This document shows, piece after piece, positions 49,292-55,932 of a stretch of DNA of 64,000 nt. The stretch covers positions 1 to 64,000 of the forward strand of contig JAEUOS010000074.1 in NCBI GenBank assembly GCA_016790695.1. The letters run 5' to 3'. How positions within the stretch are numbered: position 1 is the first letter of the stretch; each line of letters starts with the position of its first letter. Origin of the DNA: Burkholderiales bacterium. Lineage in GTDB: Bacteria > Pseudomonadota > Gammaproteobacteria > Burkholderiales > JAEUOS01. The position numbers and the translations under genes are program-made. The notes beneath the pieces are model-generated. The model made no database searches, was not told the DNA's origin, and saw only the letters and a list, made by a program, of their open reading frames with translations.

Positions 49292-49452
49292 GCGGCCGTC
49301 GCGTCGCCGGCGCGGGTGCCGGAGGGTGTTAGGATTCGCCTCCCGGCGGGCCCGGCCAATGGCAGCAGGCGCCCGCGCCGCAAGTCATGTCGACGAGTGC
49401 GTGCTTTTTCGGACGGGGGCCGGCATCGCCGGTGCTTTGCGGAAATTTGCGA

Positions 49453-50232
49453 ATGAGGAATGTTCTCGCAGTATTGACGGCCACGCTGCTCGCGCAGACG
49501 GTGGCGGCACAGGCGCCGGCGGCTGGCGCGGCCCGCGCCGAGGCCCGGGCGGCCGCGGCGTCGAATCCCGGCAACGAACTCGAATGCCTGGTCGAGCCGC
49601 ACATGGTGGTCAACGTCGGCAGCTCGGTCGACGGCGTGCTCGAGCAGGTGCTGGTCAACCGCGGCGATCAGGTGCGCCGCGGGCAGGTGGTGGCGCGGTT
49701 GCAGTCGGGAGTCGAGGCCGCCGCAGCCAAGCTGTCCGAGGCGCGCGTCGAGTTCGCGCGCCGCAAGCTCGAGCGCAGCAAGTCCCTGGTCGACAAGCAG
49801 CTGATCTCGACCCAGGAGATGGACGAGCTGGCGACCGAGGTCAAGTTGCGCGAGGAGGAACTGCGCAAGGACGAGGAGACGCTGAAGCTGCGCACCATCG
49901 TCAGTCCGATCGACGGGGTCGTGGTCGAGCGCCGGCTGACCCCGGGCGAGTTCATCCGCACCGACAAGTCGGTCGTGCTGCGCCTGGCGCAGATCGATCC
50001 GCTCAACATCGAGGTGATCGCGCCGGCGCGCATGTTCCGCACCGTGCAGGTGGGCATGAGCGGCCGCGTCAGCCTCGCGCCGATGTTCCCGGGCAGCCAT
50101 GCCGCGAAGGTGGTGGTGGTCGACAAGGTGGTCGACGCCGCCAGCGGCACGCTCGGCGTGCGCCTGCAGTTGCCCAACCCGGAGAACCGCATCCCCGCCG
50201 GCATCAAGTGCAGCGTGGTGATCGGCAGGTAG
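49453..50232 (+). CDS. Periplasmic adaptor subunit (HlyD/RND-type membrane fusion protein)
   Basis: 259 residues. I chose ATG 49453 because it opens a clear signal peptide (MRNVLAVLTATLLAQTVAA, cleavage near residue 19-20) and has GGAAA about 10 nt upstream. The in-frame upstream start would bury that signal. After the signal come a biotinyl-lipoyl-like half (VNRGDQVRRGQVVARLQSG), an alpha-hairpin coiled coil rich in Glu/Lys/Arg (residues ~85-140), the second lipoyl half (IVSPIDGVVVERRLTPGEFI) and a beta-barrel. This is the fold of periplasmic adaptors that bridge an inner-membrane component to TolC. It is short for the family (often 350-400), lacking much of the membrane-proximal domain. It lies 161 nt after the giant gene and just before the TolC-like gene, so a role in exporting the giant protein is likely. 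Confidence 0.85.
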   Translation: MRNVLAVLTATLLAQTVAAQAPAAGAARAEARAAAASNPGNELECLVEPHMVVNVGSSVDGVLEQVLVNRGDQVRRGQVVARLQSGVEAAAAKLSEARVEFARRKLERSKSLVDKQLISTQEMDELATEVKLREEELRKDEETLKLRTIVSPIDGVVVERRLTPGEFIRTDKSVVLRLAQIDPLNIEVIAPARMFRTVQVGMSGRVSLAPMFPGSHAAKVVVVDKVVDAASGTLGVRLQLPNPENRIPAGIKCSVVIGR

Positions 50233-50375
50233 GCGATGCGCGCGGCACCTCATGCTTGATCACGGTCACATGTCGTTCGGCGCGGTGGTTGTAGACTGCG
50301 GCGGTGTTGCGGTCGGCGCCGCGGCGCGCCCGGCGCGGGTCGGCCGGGCCGCGGCAACGGAAATTCGGAGGTGGT

Positions 50376-51749
50376 GTGTTGGTCTCGTCTAGCCCCCGGC
50401 AGTCATGGATGCCGGCCACGATGCGCGCGGCGGCGCTGGCGGTGCTCTGCGCCGCCCCCGTCGTGGCGTCGGCGGTGTCGCTGCCCGAGGCGTTCAGCCT
50501 GGCGCTGCAGAACGATCCGCGCTTTCGCTCGGCGCGCGCCGAGTCGCGTGCCAGCGGCATGGCGCTCGACCAGGCGCGTGCCGGCTTCCGCCCGACCATC
50601 CGCTACGACATCGACCGCACCGAGACGCGCAGCAACGTGCTGCGCAACGAGAACGCGTTCGTCGGCGTCGGCGCCCGCACCTTTCCGACCGACAGCCGCA
50701 CGCTGTCGATCACCCAGCCGATCTTTCGCAAGGAAGTCATCGTCCGCTTCGACCAGGCCAAGTCGGTGGTGCGGCAGGCCGAGTTCACGCTGCTGGCCGC
50801 CGAGCAGGACCTGATCCTGCGCACCACGGCCGCCTACCTGTCGGTGCTGGCCGCGACTGACAGCCTGGCGCTCGCGAGCACCGAGCGCGAGGCGATCGGC
50901 AAGGTCCTCGACCTCGCCCGCGAGCGCCTCAAGCTGGGCCTGGGCACCAGCACCAACCTCTACGACGCGCAGGCGCGGTTCGCGATCACCCAGGCGCGCG
51001 AACTCGAGGCGCAGAACAAGCTGCGCGACACGCGCCAGGCGCTGCGCGAGATCACCGGGCAGGTGATCCCCAGGACGCAGACGCTGCGGCCGGAGTTCGC
51101 TCTCGAGACGCCGGACCCGGCCGACGCCGACCGCTGGGTCGAGACCGCGCTCGAGCAGAACCTGCTGCTGCGCGCCCGCCGCGAGGCGGTCGAGGTCGCG
51201 CGCCAGGAGGTCGAGCGCCAGCGCTCGGGCCACTATCCGAGCATCAACCTGCTGGTCAATCACAACCGGCGCGACGCCGCCAGTTCCCTGGTCAACGGCT
51301 CGTTCGGTCCCGGCACGCTGGTCGAGTCGACCGACGTGACGGTGCGCCTGTCGGTGCCGATCTTCGAGGGCGGGCTGACCAGCGCCGTCACCGCGGAGGC
51401 CGCGCACCGCTACCAGAAGTCGCAGGAAGACCTCGAGCTGGAGCGCCGCGCGATCGAGCGCGCGACGCGCGCGTCCTACGACGGCACGCTGTCGGCAGTC
51501 AATCTGGTGCAGGCGCTCCGGCAGTCGGTGCTGGCGCAGGAGAACGCGCTCGCGGCCAAGGAGCAGGGCTTCAAGGCCGGGCTGTTCCCGCTGCTCCAGG
51601 TCCTCGATGCCCAGCGCGACCTCTACCTCGCGCGGCGCGACTATGCGCAGGCCCGCTATGATTACCTGCTCTATCGCCTGCGCCTGAAGCTCGCCGCCGG
51701 CACCCTGGCCGAGACCGATCTGGTCGAGGTGGGCAAGGCGCTGCAATAG
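50376..51749 (+). CDS. TolC-family outer membrane efflux/secretion protein
   Basis: Outer-membrane channel-tunnel of the TolC/OEP family. The mature part begins near SLPEAFSLALQNDP, the usual first helix, with the family's internal duplication: helices around residues ~25-210 and again ~235-450. Strand-like segments include ITQPIFRKE and LSVPIFEGG. The Shine-Dalgarno CGGAGG at 50366-50371 supports a start at GTG 50376 or TTG 50379 (spacing 4 or 7 nt). ATG 50409 or 50421 would give a tidier signal peptide (MRAAALAVLCAAPVVASA) but has no SD, so the exact start is uncertain. It provides the outer-membrane exit for the adaptors encoded on both sides. A GC-rich stem-loop follows the stop. Confidence 0.9.
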   Translation: MLVSSSPRQSWMPATMRAAALAVLCAAPVVASAVSLPEAFSLALQNDPRFRSARAESRASGMALDQARAGFRPTIRYDIDRTETRSNVLRNENAFVGVGARTFPTDSRTLSITQPIFRKEVIVRFDQAKSVVRQAEFTLLAAEQDLILRTTAAYLSVLAATDSLALASTEREAIGKVLDLARERLKLGLGTSTNLYDAQARFAITQARELEAQNKLRDTRQALREITGQVIPRTQTLRPEFALETPDPADADRWVETALEQNLLLRARREAVEVARQEVERQRSGHYPSINLLVNHNRRDAASSLVNGSFGPGTLVESTDVTVRLSVPIFEGGLTSAVTAEAAHRYQKSQEDLELERRAIERATRASYDGTLSAVNLVQALRQSVLAQENALAAKEQGFKAGLFPLLQVLDAQRDLYLARRDYAQARYDYLLYRLRLKLAAGTLAETDLVEVGKALQ

Positions 51750-51759
51750 CGCGCGGACG

Positions 51760-51786
51760 CGGCGCCGGCGCGGCTTGCCGGCGCCG
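51760..51786 (+). other. Perfect 10-bp stem-loop between tolC-like and GAF-HlyD genes
   Basis: GGCGCCGGC (51761-51769) pairs perfectly with GCCGGCGCC (51777-51785), extended by one C-G pair, around a GCGGCTT loop. No T-run follows, so it is not a standard intrinsic terminator. It may attenuate or protect the polycistronic mRNA. Confidence 0.55.
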
Positions 51787-51820
51787 GCCGCGGGCGAGAC
51801 ACCGAACCTGAGGATCCCGA

Positions 51821-53692
51821 TTGGCTAAGGACGACGGCATTGTCCTGATCTCCGACGCGCGCCGCGCGGGGGGCGAGGGCGGCGACGCTTACGAATCCGC
51901 ACACTGGGCGCGGCTCGCGCACGCCGCCGACGCGCGCAATTTCGCCGCCAACTGGCTCGACATCCAGTGCCGCGCCTTCGACGGCGTGATCCGCGGCGCG
52001 GTGATCCTGCGCGCCGGCGAGACCGGCGGCTTCGCCCCGGCGGCGGTGTGGCCCGAGGACATCGAGGGCAGCCCGCGGCTGGCGGCGGTGGTCGAGCGCG
52101 CGATGCAGTCGCGCCAGGTCGCGGTCGACGGCGTCACCCGCGCGGGCCGGCGCCAGGAGCCGGTCTTCATCGCGCATCCGATCGAGGTCGACGACGAGCT
52201 CTTCGGCGCGGCGGCGCTCGAGATCGAGGGGCGCGCCGAGAGCGCGGTGCGCGACCTGGTCCAGCGCCTCGGCTTCGGCCTCGGCTGGCTCGAAGCCCTG
52301 GCGCGGCGGCGGACCTTCACGAGCAAGGCGCGCCTGGTCACGGTGCTGCAGCTGATCGCCACTTCGCTCAACCACGAGCGGTTCCAGGCCGCCGCGACGG
52401 CCGTGGTCACCGAGCTGGCCACCACCTTCGGCTGCGAGCGCGCGGCGATCGGCTTCATGAAGGGGCGCCACATCGAGGTCAAGGCGCTCTCGCACAGCGC
52501 CGCGTTCGGGCGCAAGACCAACCTGATCCGCGCCATCGAGGGCGCGATGGACGAGGCGGCCGACCAGCTCGCCACCGTGGCGCTGCCGGCGCGCAAGGAC
52601 GGGCCGTTCCAGGTCACGCGCGCCCACGCCGAGCTGCTGCAGCAGTTCGGCGCCGGCGCCGTGTGCACCGTGCCGCTGACCGCCGGCGCGCGCGTGCTCG
52701 GCGCCCTCGTGCTCGAACTGCCGTCGGGCGCCGAATTCGACGCGCGCACGGTGGAGCTGTGCGAGCACGCGGCGCTGCTCGTCGGCCCGGTGCTCGAGGT
52801 CAAGCGCCGGGAGGACCGCTGGATCGGGGCCAAGGTCGTCGACGCGGCGGCCACCCAGCTGCGCCACCTGTTCGGTCCGCGCCATTTCGCGCTCAAGCTG
52901 TGGGTGCTCGCCATTGCGCTCGTGGTCGGGTTCTTCTCGATCGCCGAGGGCGACTACATGATCACCGCCGACGCGAGCCTCGAGGGCAAGGTGCAGCGGG
53001 CGGTCACCGCCGCGATGCAGGGCTACATCGTCGAGGCGCGCGCGCGCGCCGGCGACGTGGTCCGGAAGGGCAGCCTCCTGGCGGCGATGGACGACCGCGA
53101 CCTGCGGCTCGAGCGGCAGAAGCTGGTCAGCCAGGGCGCGCAGCAGGAGAGCGAGCGCCGCCAGGCGATCGCCGAGGGCAACCGGGCCCGCGCCGGCATC
53201 CTCGCGACCCAGGCCGGCCAGGTGCGCGCCCAGCTCGCGCTGATCGACGAGCAGATCGCGCGCACGCGCCTGGTCGCGCCGTTCGACGCGGTCGTCGTCA
53301 AGGGCGACCTGAGCCAGTCGCTGGGCGCCGCGGTCGAGCGCGGCAGCGTGCTGTTCGAGCTCGCGCCGCTCGACACCTACCGGGTGATCATGAAGGTCGA
53401 CGAGCGCGACATCAGCCGCGTCGTCGCCGGCCAGAAGGGCCGCCTCGCGCTGACCAGCATGCCCAACGAGGAGATCGCGCTCGCGGTCGAGAAGATCACC
53501 CCGGTGTCGGTGATCGACCAGGGCCGCAACTACTTCCGCGTCGAGGCGGTCGCCACCGGCAACATCGAGAAGCTGCGCCCGGGCATGGAGGGGGTGGGCA
53601 AGATCGACGTCGAGCGGCGCAAGCTGATCTGGATCTGGACCCACAAGCTGGTGCACTGGATGCGCATGTGGGTCTGGTCGTGGTGGCCATGA
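51821..53692 (+). CDS. GAF domain - TM - HlyD-type adaptor fusion
   Basis: 623 residues from TTG 51821, with AGGA at 51811-51814 six nt upstream. The N-terminal ~165 residues are of unknown fold. A GAF-type sensory domain covers residues ~168-330 (LIATSLNHERFQAAATAVV ... CERAAIGF ... VPLTAGARVLGALVLE). A single membrane helix follows at ~358-377 (LWVLAIALVVGFFSI). Then comes a HlyD-like periplasmic part: a lipoyl half (IVEARARAGDVVRKGSLLA), an Arg/Glu/Gln-rich coiled coil, the second half (LVAPFDAVVVKGDLSQSLG) and a beta-barrel (VIMKVDERDISRVVAGQKG). The topology puts the GAF in the cytoplasm and the adaptor in the periplasm. The combination suggests that export is gated by a cytoplasmic signal or by assembly with a cytoplasmic partner, possibly the SecA-like protein two genes on. 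Ligand residues cannot be read from sequence. Confidence 0.88.
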   Translation: MAKDDGIVLISDARRAGGEGGDAYESAHWARLAHAADARNFAANWLDIQCRAFDGVIRGAVILRAGETGGFAPAAVWPEDIEGSPRLAAVVERAMQSRQVAVDGVTRAGRRQEPVFIAHPIEVDDELFGAAALEIEGRAESAVRDLVQRLGFGLGWLEALARRRTFTSKARLVTVLQLIATSLNHERFQAAATAVVTELATTFGCERAAIGFMKGRHIEVKALSHSAAFGRKTNLIRAIEGAMDEAADQLATVALPARKDGPFQVTRAHAELLQQFGAGAVCTVPLTAGARVLGALVLELPSGAEFDARTVELCEHAALLVGPVLEVKRREDRWIGAKVVDAAATQLRHLFGPRHFALKLWVLAIALVVGFFSIAEGDYMITADASLEGKVQRAVTAAMQGYIVEARARAGDVVRKGSLLAAMDDRDLRLERQKLVSQGAQQESERRQAIAEGNRARAGILATQAGQVRAQLALIDEQIARTRLVAPFDAVVVKGDLSQSLGAAVERGSVLFELAPLDTYRVIMKVDERDISRVVAGQKGRLALTSMPNEEIALAVEKITPVSVIDQGRNYFRVEAVATGNIEKLRPGMEGVGKIDVERRKLIWIWTHKLVHWMRMWVWSWWP

Positions 53693-53726
53693 GGTGGCGG
53701 CCATGAGGCGGCGGCCATGATGCGGG
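53685..53726 (+). repeat. 14-bp tandem repeat, three copies, overlapping a stop codon
   Basis: GGCCATGAGGTGGC (53685-53698), GGCCATGAGGCGGC (53699-53712) and GGCCATGATGCGGG (53713-53726). The TGA stop of the GAF-HlyD gene (53690-53692) lies in the first copy. The repeat probably arose by slippage. Confidence 0.8.
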
Positions 53727-53730
53727 CGCG

Positions 53731-53750
53731 GCGCGGCGCCGGCGCCGCGC
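53731..53750. repeat. Perfect 20-bp GC palindrome
   Basis: GCGCGGCGCCGGCGCCGCGC is identical to its reverse complement. It lies directly after the 14-bp repeats and 35 nt before the next start codon. It could fold in mRNA as an 8-bp stem with a CCGG loop. Confidence 0.7.
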
Positions 53751-53784
53751 GCGCATGAGGCGCGGCCGGCAGGACCGATAGGCC

Positions 53785-55932
53785 ATGAGCGAGACCCTGT
53801 TCAGCCCGTCGTGGTACCGGGTGGCATCGCTCAAGCCGCGCATCCGCTCGCACGCGCGGATCCTGCGCCAGTCGTTCCGCGACCAGGTGTGGTTCGTCCT
53901 GCAGGACCAGGCGGCGGAACGCTCGCACCGCTTCACCCCCGCCGCCCACCACTTCATCGGCCTGATGGACGGTGCGCGCACGGTGCAGGAGATCTGGGAC
54001 GCGACCAGCGCGCACCTGGGCGACGCGGCGCCGACGCAGGAGGAGGCGATCCGCCTGCTCGGGCAGCTGCACGCGGCCGACGCGCTCCTGTGCGACGTGC
54101 CGCCCGACAGCATGGAGGTGTTCCGGCGCTTCCAGCGCAACGAGCGCATGCGCTGGAAGCGCCGGCTGTGGACGCCGCTGGCGCTGCGCTTCCCGCTGTT
54201 CGATCCGGACCGCTTCCTGACCCGCACCATGCCGCTGGTCAACCCGCTGTTCAGCGTCTTCGGCATCGTGCTCTGGCTCGTCGTGGTCGGCGCCGGCGCG
54301 GTGCTGGCGGTCTCGCACTGGACCGACCTGTCCGAGAACATCACCGAGCGGGTGCTCGAGCCGCAGAACCTGCTGCTGCTGTGGCTGGTGTATCCGGTGG
54401 TCAAGGCGCTGCACGAGCTCGGGCATGCCTACGCGACGCGGCGCTGGGGCGGCGAGGTGCACGAGATCGGCATCATGCTGCTGGTGTTCTCGCCGGTGCC
54501 CTACGTCGACGCGTCCTCCGCCTGGGGCTTCCGCGACAAGTGGCAGCGCATGGCGGTGGGTGCGGCCGGCATCGCGGTCGAGCTGTTCCTGGGCTCGGTG
54601 GCGATGTTCGTCTGGCTGGCCGTCGAGCCCGGCGCGGTGCGGGCGGTCGCCTACAACGTCATGCTGATCTGCGGCGTGTCGACGCTGCTGTTCAACGGCA
54701 ACCCGCTGCTGCGCTTCGACGGCTACTACGTGCTCGCCGACGCCATCGAGATGCCCAACCTCGGCGCGCGCGCCAACCAGTACCTGGGCTACCTGTTCCA
54801 GCGCTACGTGCTCGGCATGAAGGACGCCGAGCGTCGGGAGACCACGCGCGGGGAGCGCATCTGGCTGGTCGGGTACGGCGTCACGTCGTTCATCTACCGC
54901 GTCTTCATCTCCTTCATCATCGTGCTGTTCATCGCCGGCCGCTTCTTCGTCGTCGGCGTGCTGCTCGCGATCTGGGCGGTGACGACCCAGATGCTGATGC
55001 CGGTGGGCAAGGCGCTGTCGTTCCTGTTCGTGAGCCCGGCGGTGCGGCGCCAGCGCGGCCGCGCGGTGGCGACCAGCCTGGTGCTGGTGCTCGCCGCCGT
55101 CGCGCTGCTGTTCGCGGTGCCGCTGCCGAGCTGGACCCGCGCCGAGGGCGTGGTCTGGGTCCCCGAGGAGGCGCAGGTACGGTTCGGCGCCGAGGGCTTC
55201 GTGGTGGCGCTGCTGGCCGCGCCCGACAGCGAGGTCAAGCGCGGCCAGCCGCTGATCCAGGCCGAGGAGCCGTTCCTCGCCACCCGCACCGAGCTCTATC
55301 GCGCGCTGGTGGCCGAACTCGCCACCAAGTACGACGCGCTGCTGCCGGTCGACCGCGTGCAGGCGTCGATGGTGCGCGAGGAACTCGTCGCGGCCCAGGC
55401 CAACCTGAAGCGCTCGCGCGAGCGCGAGGCCGAGCTGGTGCTGCGCAGCAACGTCAACGGCCGCTTCATCGTTCCCGGGGCGGCCGACCTGCCGGGGCGC
55501 TTCGTCAACAAGGGCCAGCTGATCGCCTACGTCGCCGAGCCGCGCGAGGTCACCGTGCGCGTCGCCCTGGTGCAGGACGACATCGCGATGGTGCGGCAGT
55601 CGACGCGCGCGGTGCAGGTGATGATGGCCGGCTGGGGCGCCGCGCCGGTGCCGGCGCGCATCCGCCGCGAGGTGCCGGGGGCGTCGTCGCAGCTGCCGAC
55701 GGCGGCGCTCGGCACGTCTGGCGGCGGCAGCATCGCGGTCGATCCGCGCGACAAGCAGGGCGTTGCGACCCTGCGCCAGGTGTTCCAGCTCGAGCTGGCG
55801 CTGCCCGGCACGACGCGCGCCGACTACCTGGGCGCGCGCGTGTTCGTGCGCTTCGACCACGGCTACGAGCCGGCCGGGATCCAGCTCTACCGCGCGTTCC
55901 GGCGCCTGCTGCTGCGCCAGTTCAATGTCTAG
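53785..55932 (+). CDS. PqqD-like / M50-like metallopeptidase / HlyD-like polytopic membrane protein
   Basis: 715 residues. Residues ~20-115 resemble the PqqD/RRE winged-helix that binds leader peptides of processed polypeptides (FTPAAHHFIGLMDGARTV ... LLGQLHAADALLCD). Residues ~150-430 are polytopic, with an M50 site-2-protease signature: HELGH at 210-214 and a distal NPLLRFDGYYVLAD segment in which D312 would be the third zinc ligand. Residues ~450-700 form a lipoyl/adaptor-like C-terminal part (EGFVVALLAAPDSEVKRGQ; a coiled coil; VPGAADLPGRFVNKGQLIAYV). The same plan is known in YydH/HlyD-linked M50 proteins found with adaptors (family knowledge). It probably forms the inner-membrane part of the export complex or processes and recognises the giant substrate. 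Both zinc motifs look intact, but activity is not proven. Its 3' end overlaps the SecA-like gene. Confidence 0.88.
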   Translation: MSETLFSPSWYRVASLKPRIRSHARILRQSFRDQVWFVLQDQAAERSHRFTPAAHHFIGLMDGARTVQEIWDATSAHLGDAAPTQEEAIRLLGQLHAADALLCDVPPDSMEVFRRFQRNERMRWKRRLWTPLALRFPLFDPDRFLTRTMPLVNPLFSVFGIVLWLVVVGAGAVLAVSHWTDLSENITERVLEPQNLLLLWLVYPVVKALHELGHAYATRRWGGEVHEIGIMLLVFSPVPYVDASSAWGFRDKWQRMAVGAAGIAVELFLGSVAMFVWLAVEPGAVRAVAYNVMLICGVSTLLFNGNPLLRFDGYYVLADAIEMPNLGARANQYLGYLFQRYVLGMKDAERRETTRGERIWLVGYGVTSFIYRVFISFIIVLFIAGRFFVVGVLLAIWAVTTQMLMPVGKALSFLFVSPAVRRQRGRAVATSLVLVLAAVALLFAVPLPSWTRAEGVVWVPEEAQVRFGAEGFVVALLAAPDSEVKRGQPLIQAEEPFLATRTELYRALVAELATKYDALLPVDRVQASMVREELVAAQANLKRSREREAELVLRSNVNGRFIVPGAADLPGRFVNKGQLIAYVAEPREVTVRVALVQDDIAMVRQSTRAVQVMMAGWGAAPVPARIRREVPGASSQLPTAALGTSGGGSIAVDPRDKQGVATLRQVFQLELALPGTTRADYLGARVFVRFDHGYEPAGIQLYRAFRRLLLRQFNV

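Noticed and set aside
43364-49291. Classical type I secretion signal at the C-terminus
   Set aside because: RTX repeats are present, but the last ~35 residues are strongly basic, unlike typical signals, and no ABC exporter gene is in the window.
49387-49452. Earlier in-frame ATG for the first periplasmic adaptor
   Set aside because: It would place 22 extra residues before a clean signal peptide beginning at 49453 and lacks a convincing ribosome binding site.
49292-49452. Separate promoter for the secretion genes (TTAGGAT near 49329)
   Set aside because: No acceptable -35 element lies 16-18 bp upstream. The genes may simply be read through from the giant gene.
50253-50300. Promoter before the TolC-like gene (TTGATC ... 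TAGACT)
   Set aside because: The two elements are 30 bp apart, too far for a sigma-70 promoter.
55763-55924. Long upstream extension of the SecA-like frame
   Set aside because: The extension lies inside the M50-like gene and is Arg/Ser/Cys-rich shadow sequence. SecA-like homology begins only after 55925.
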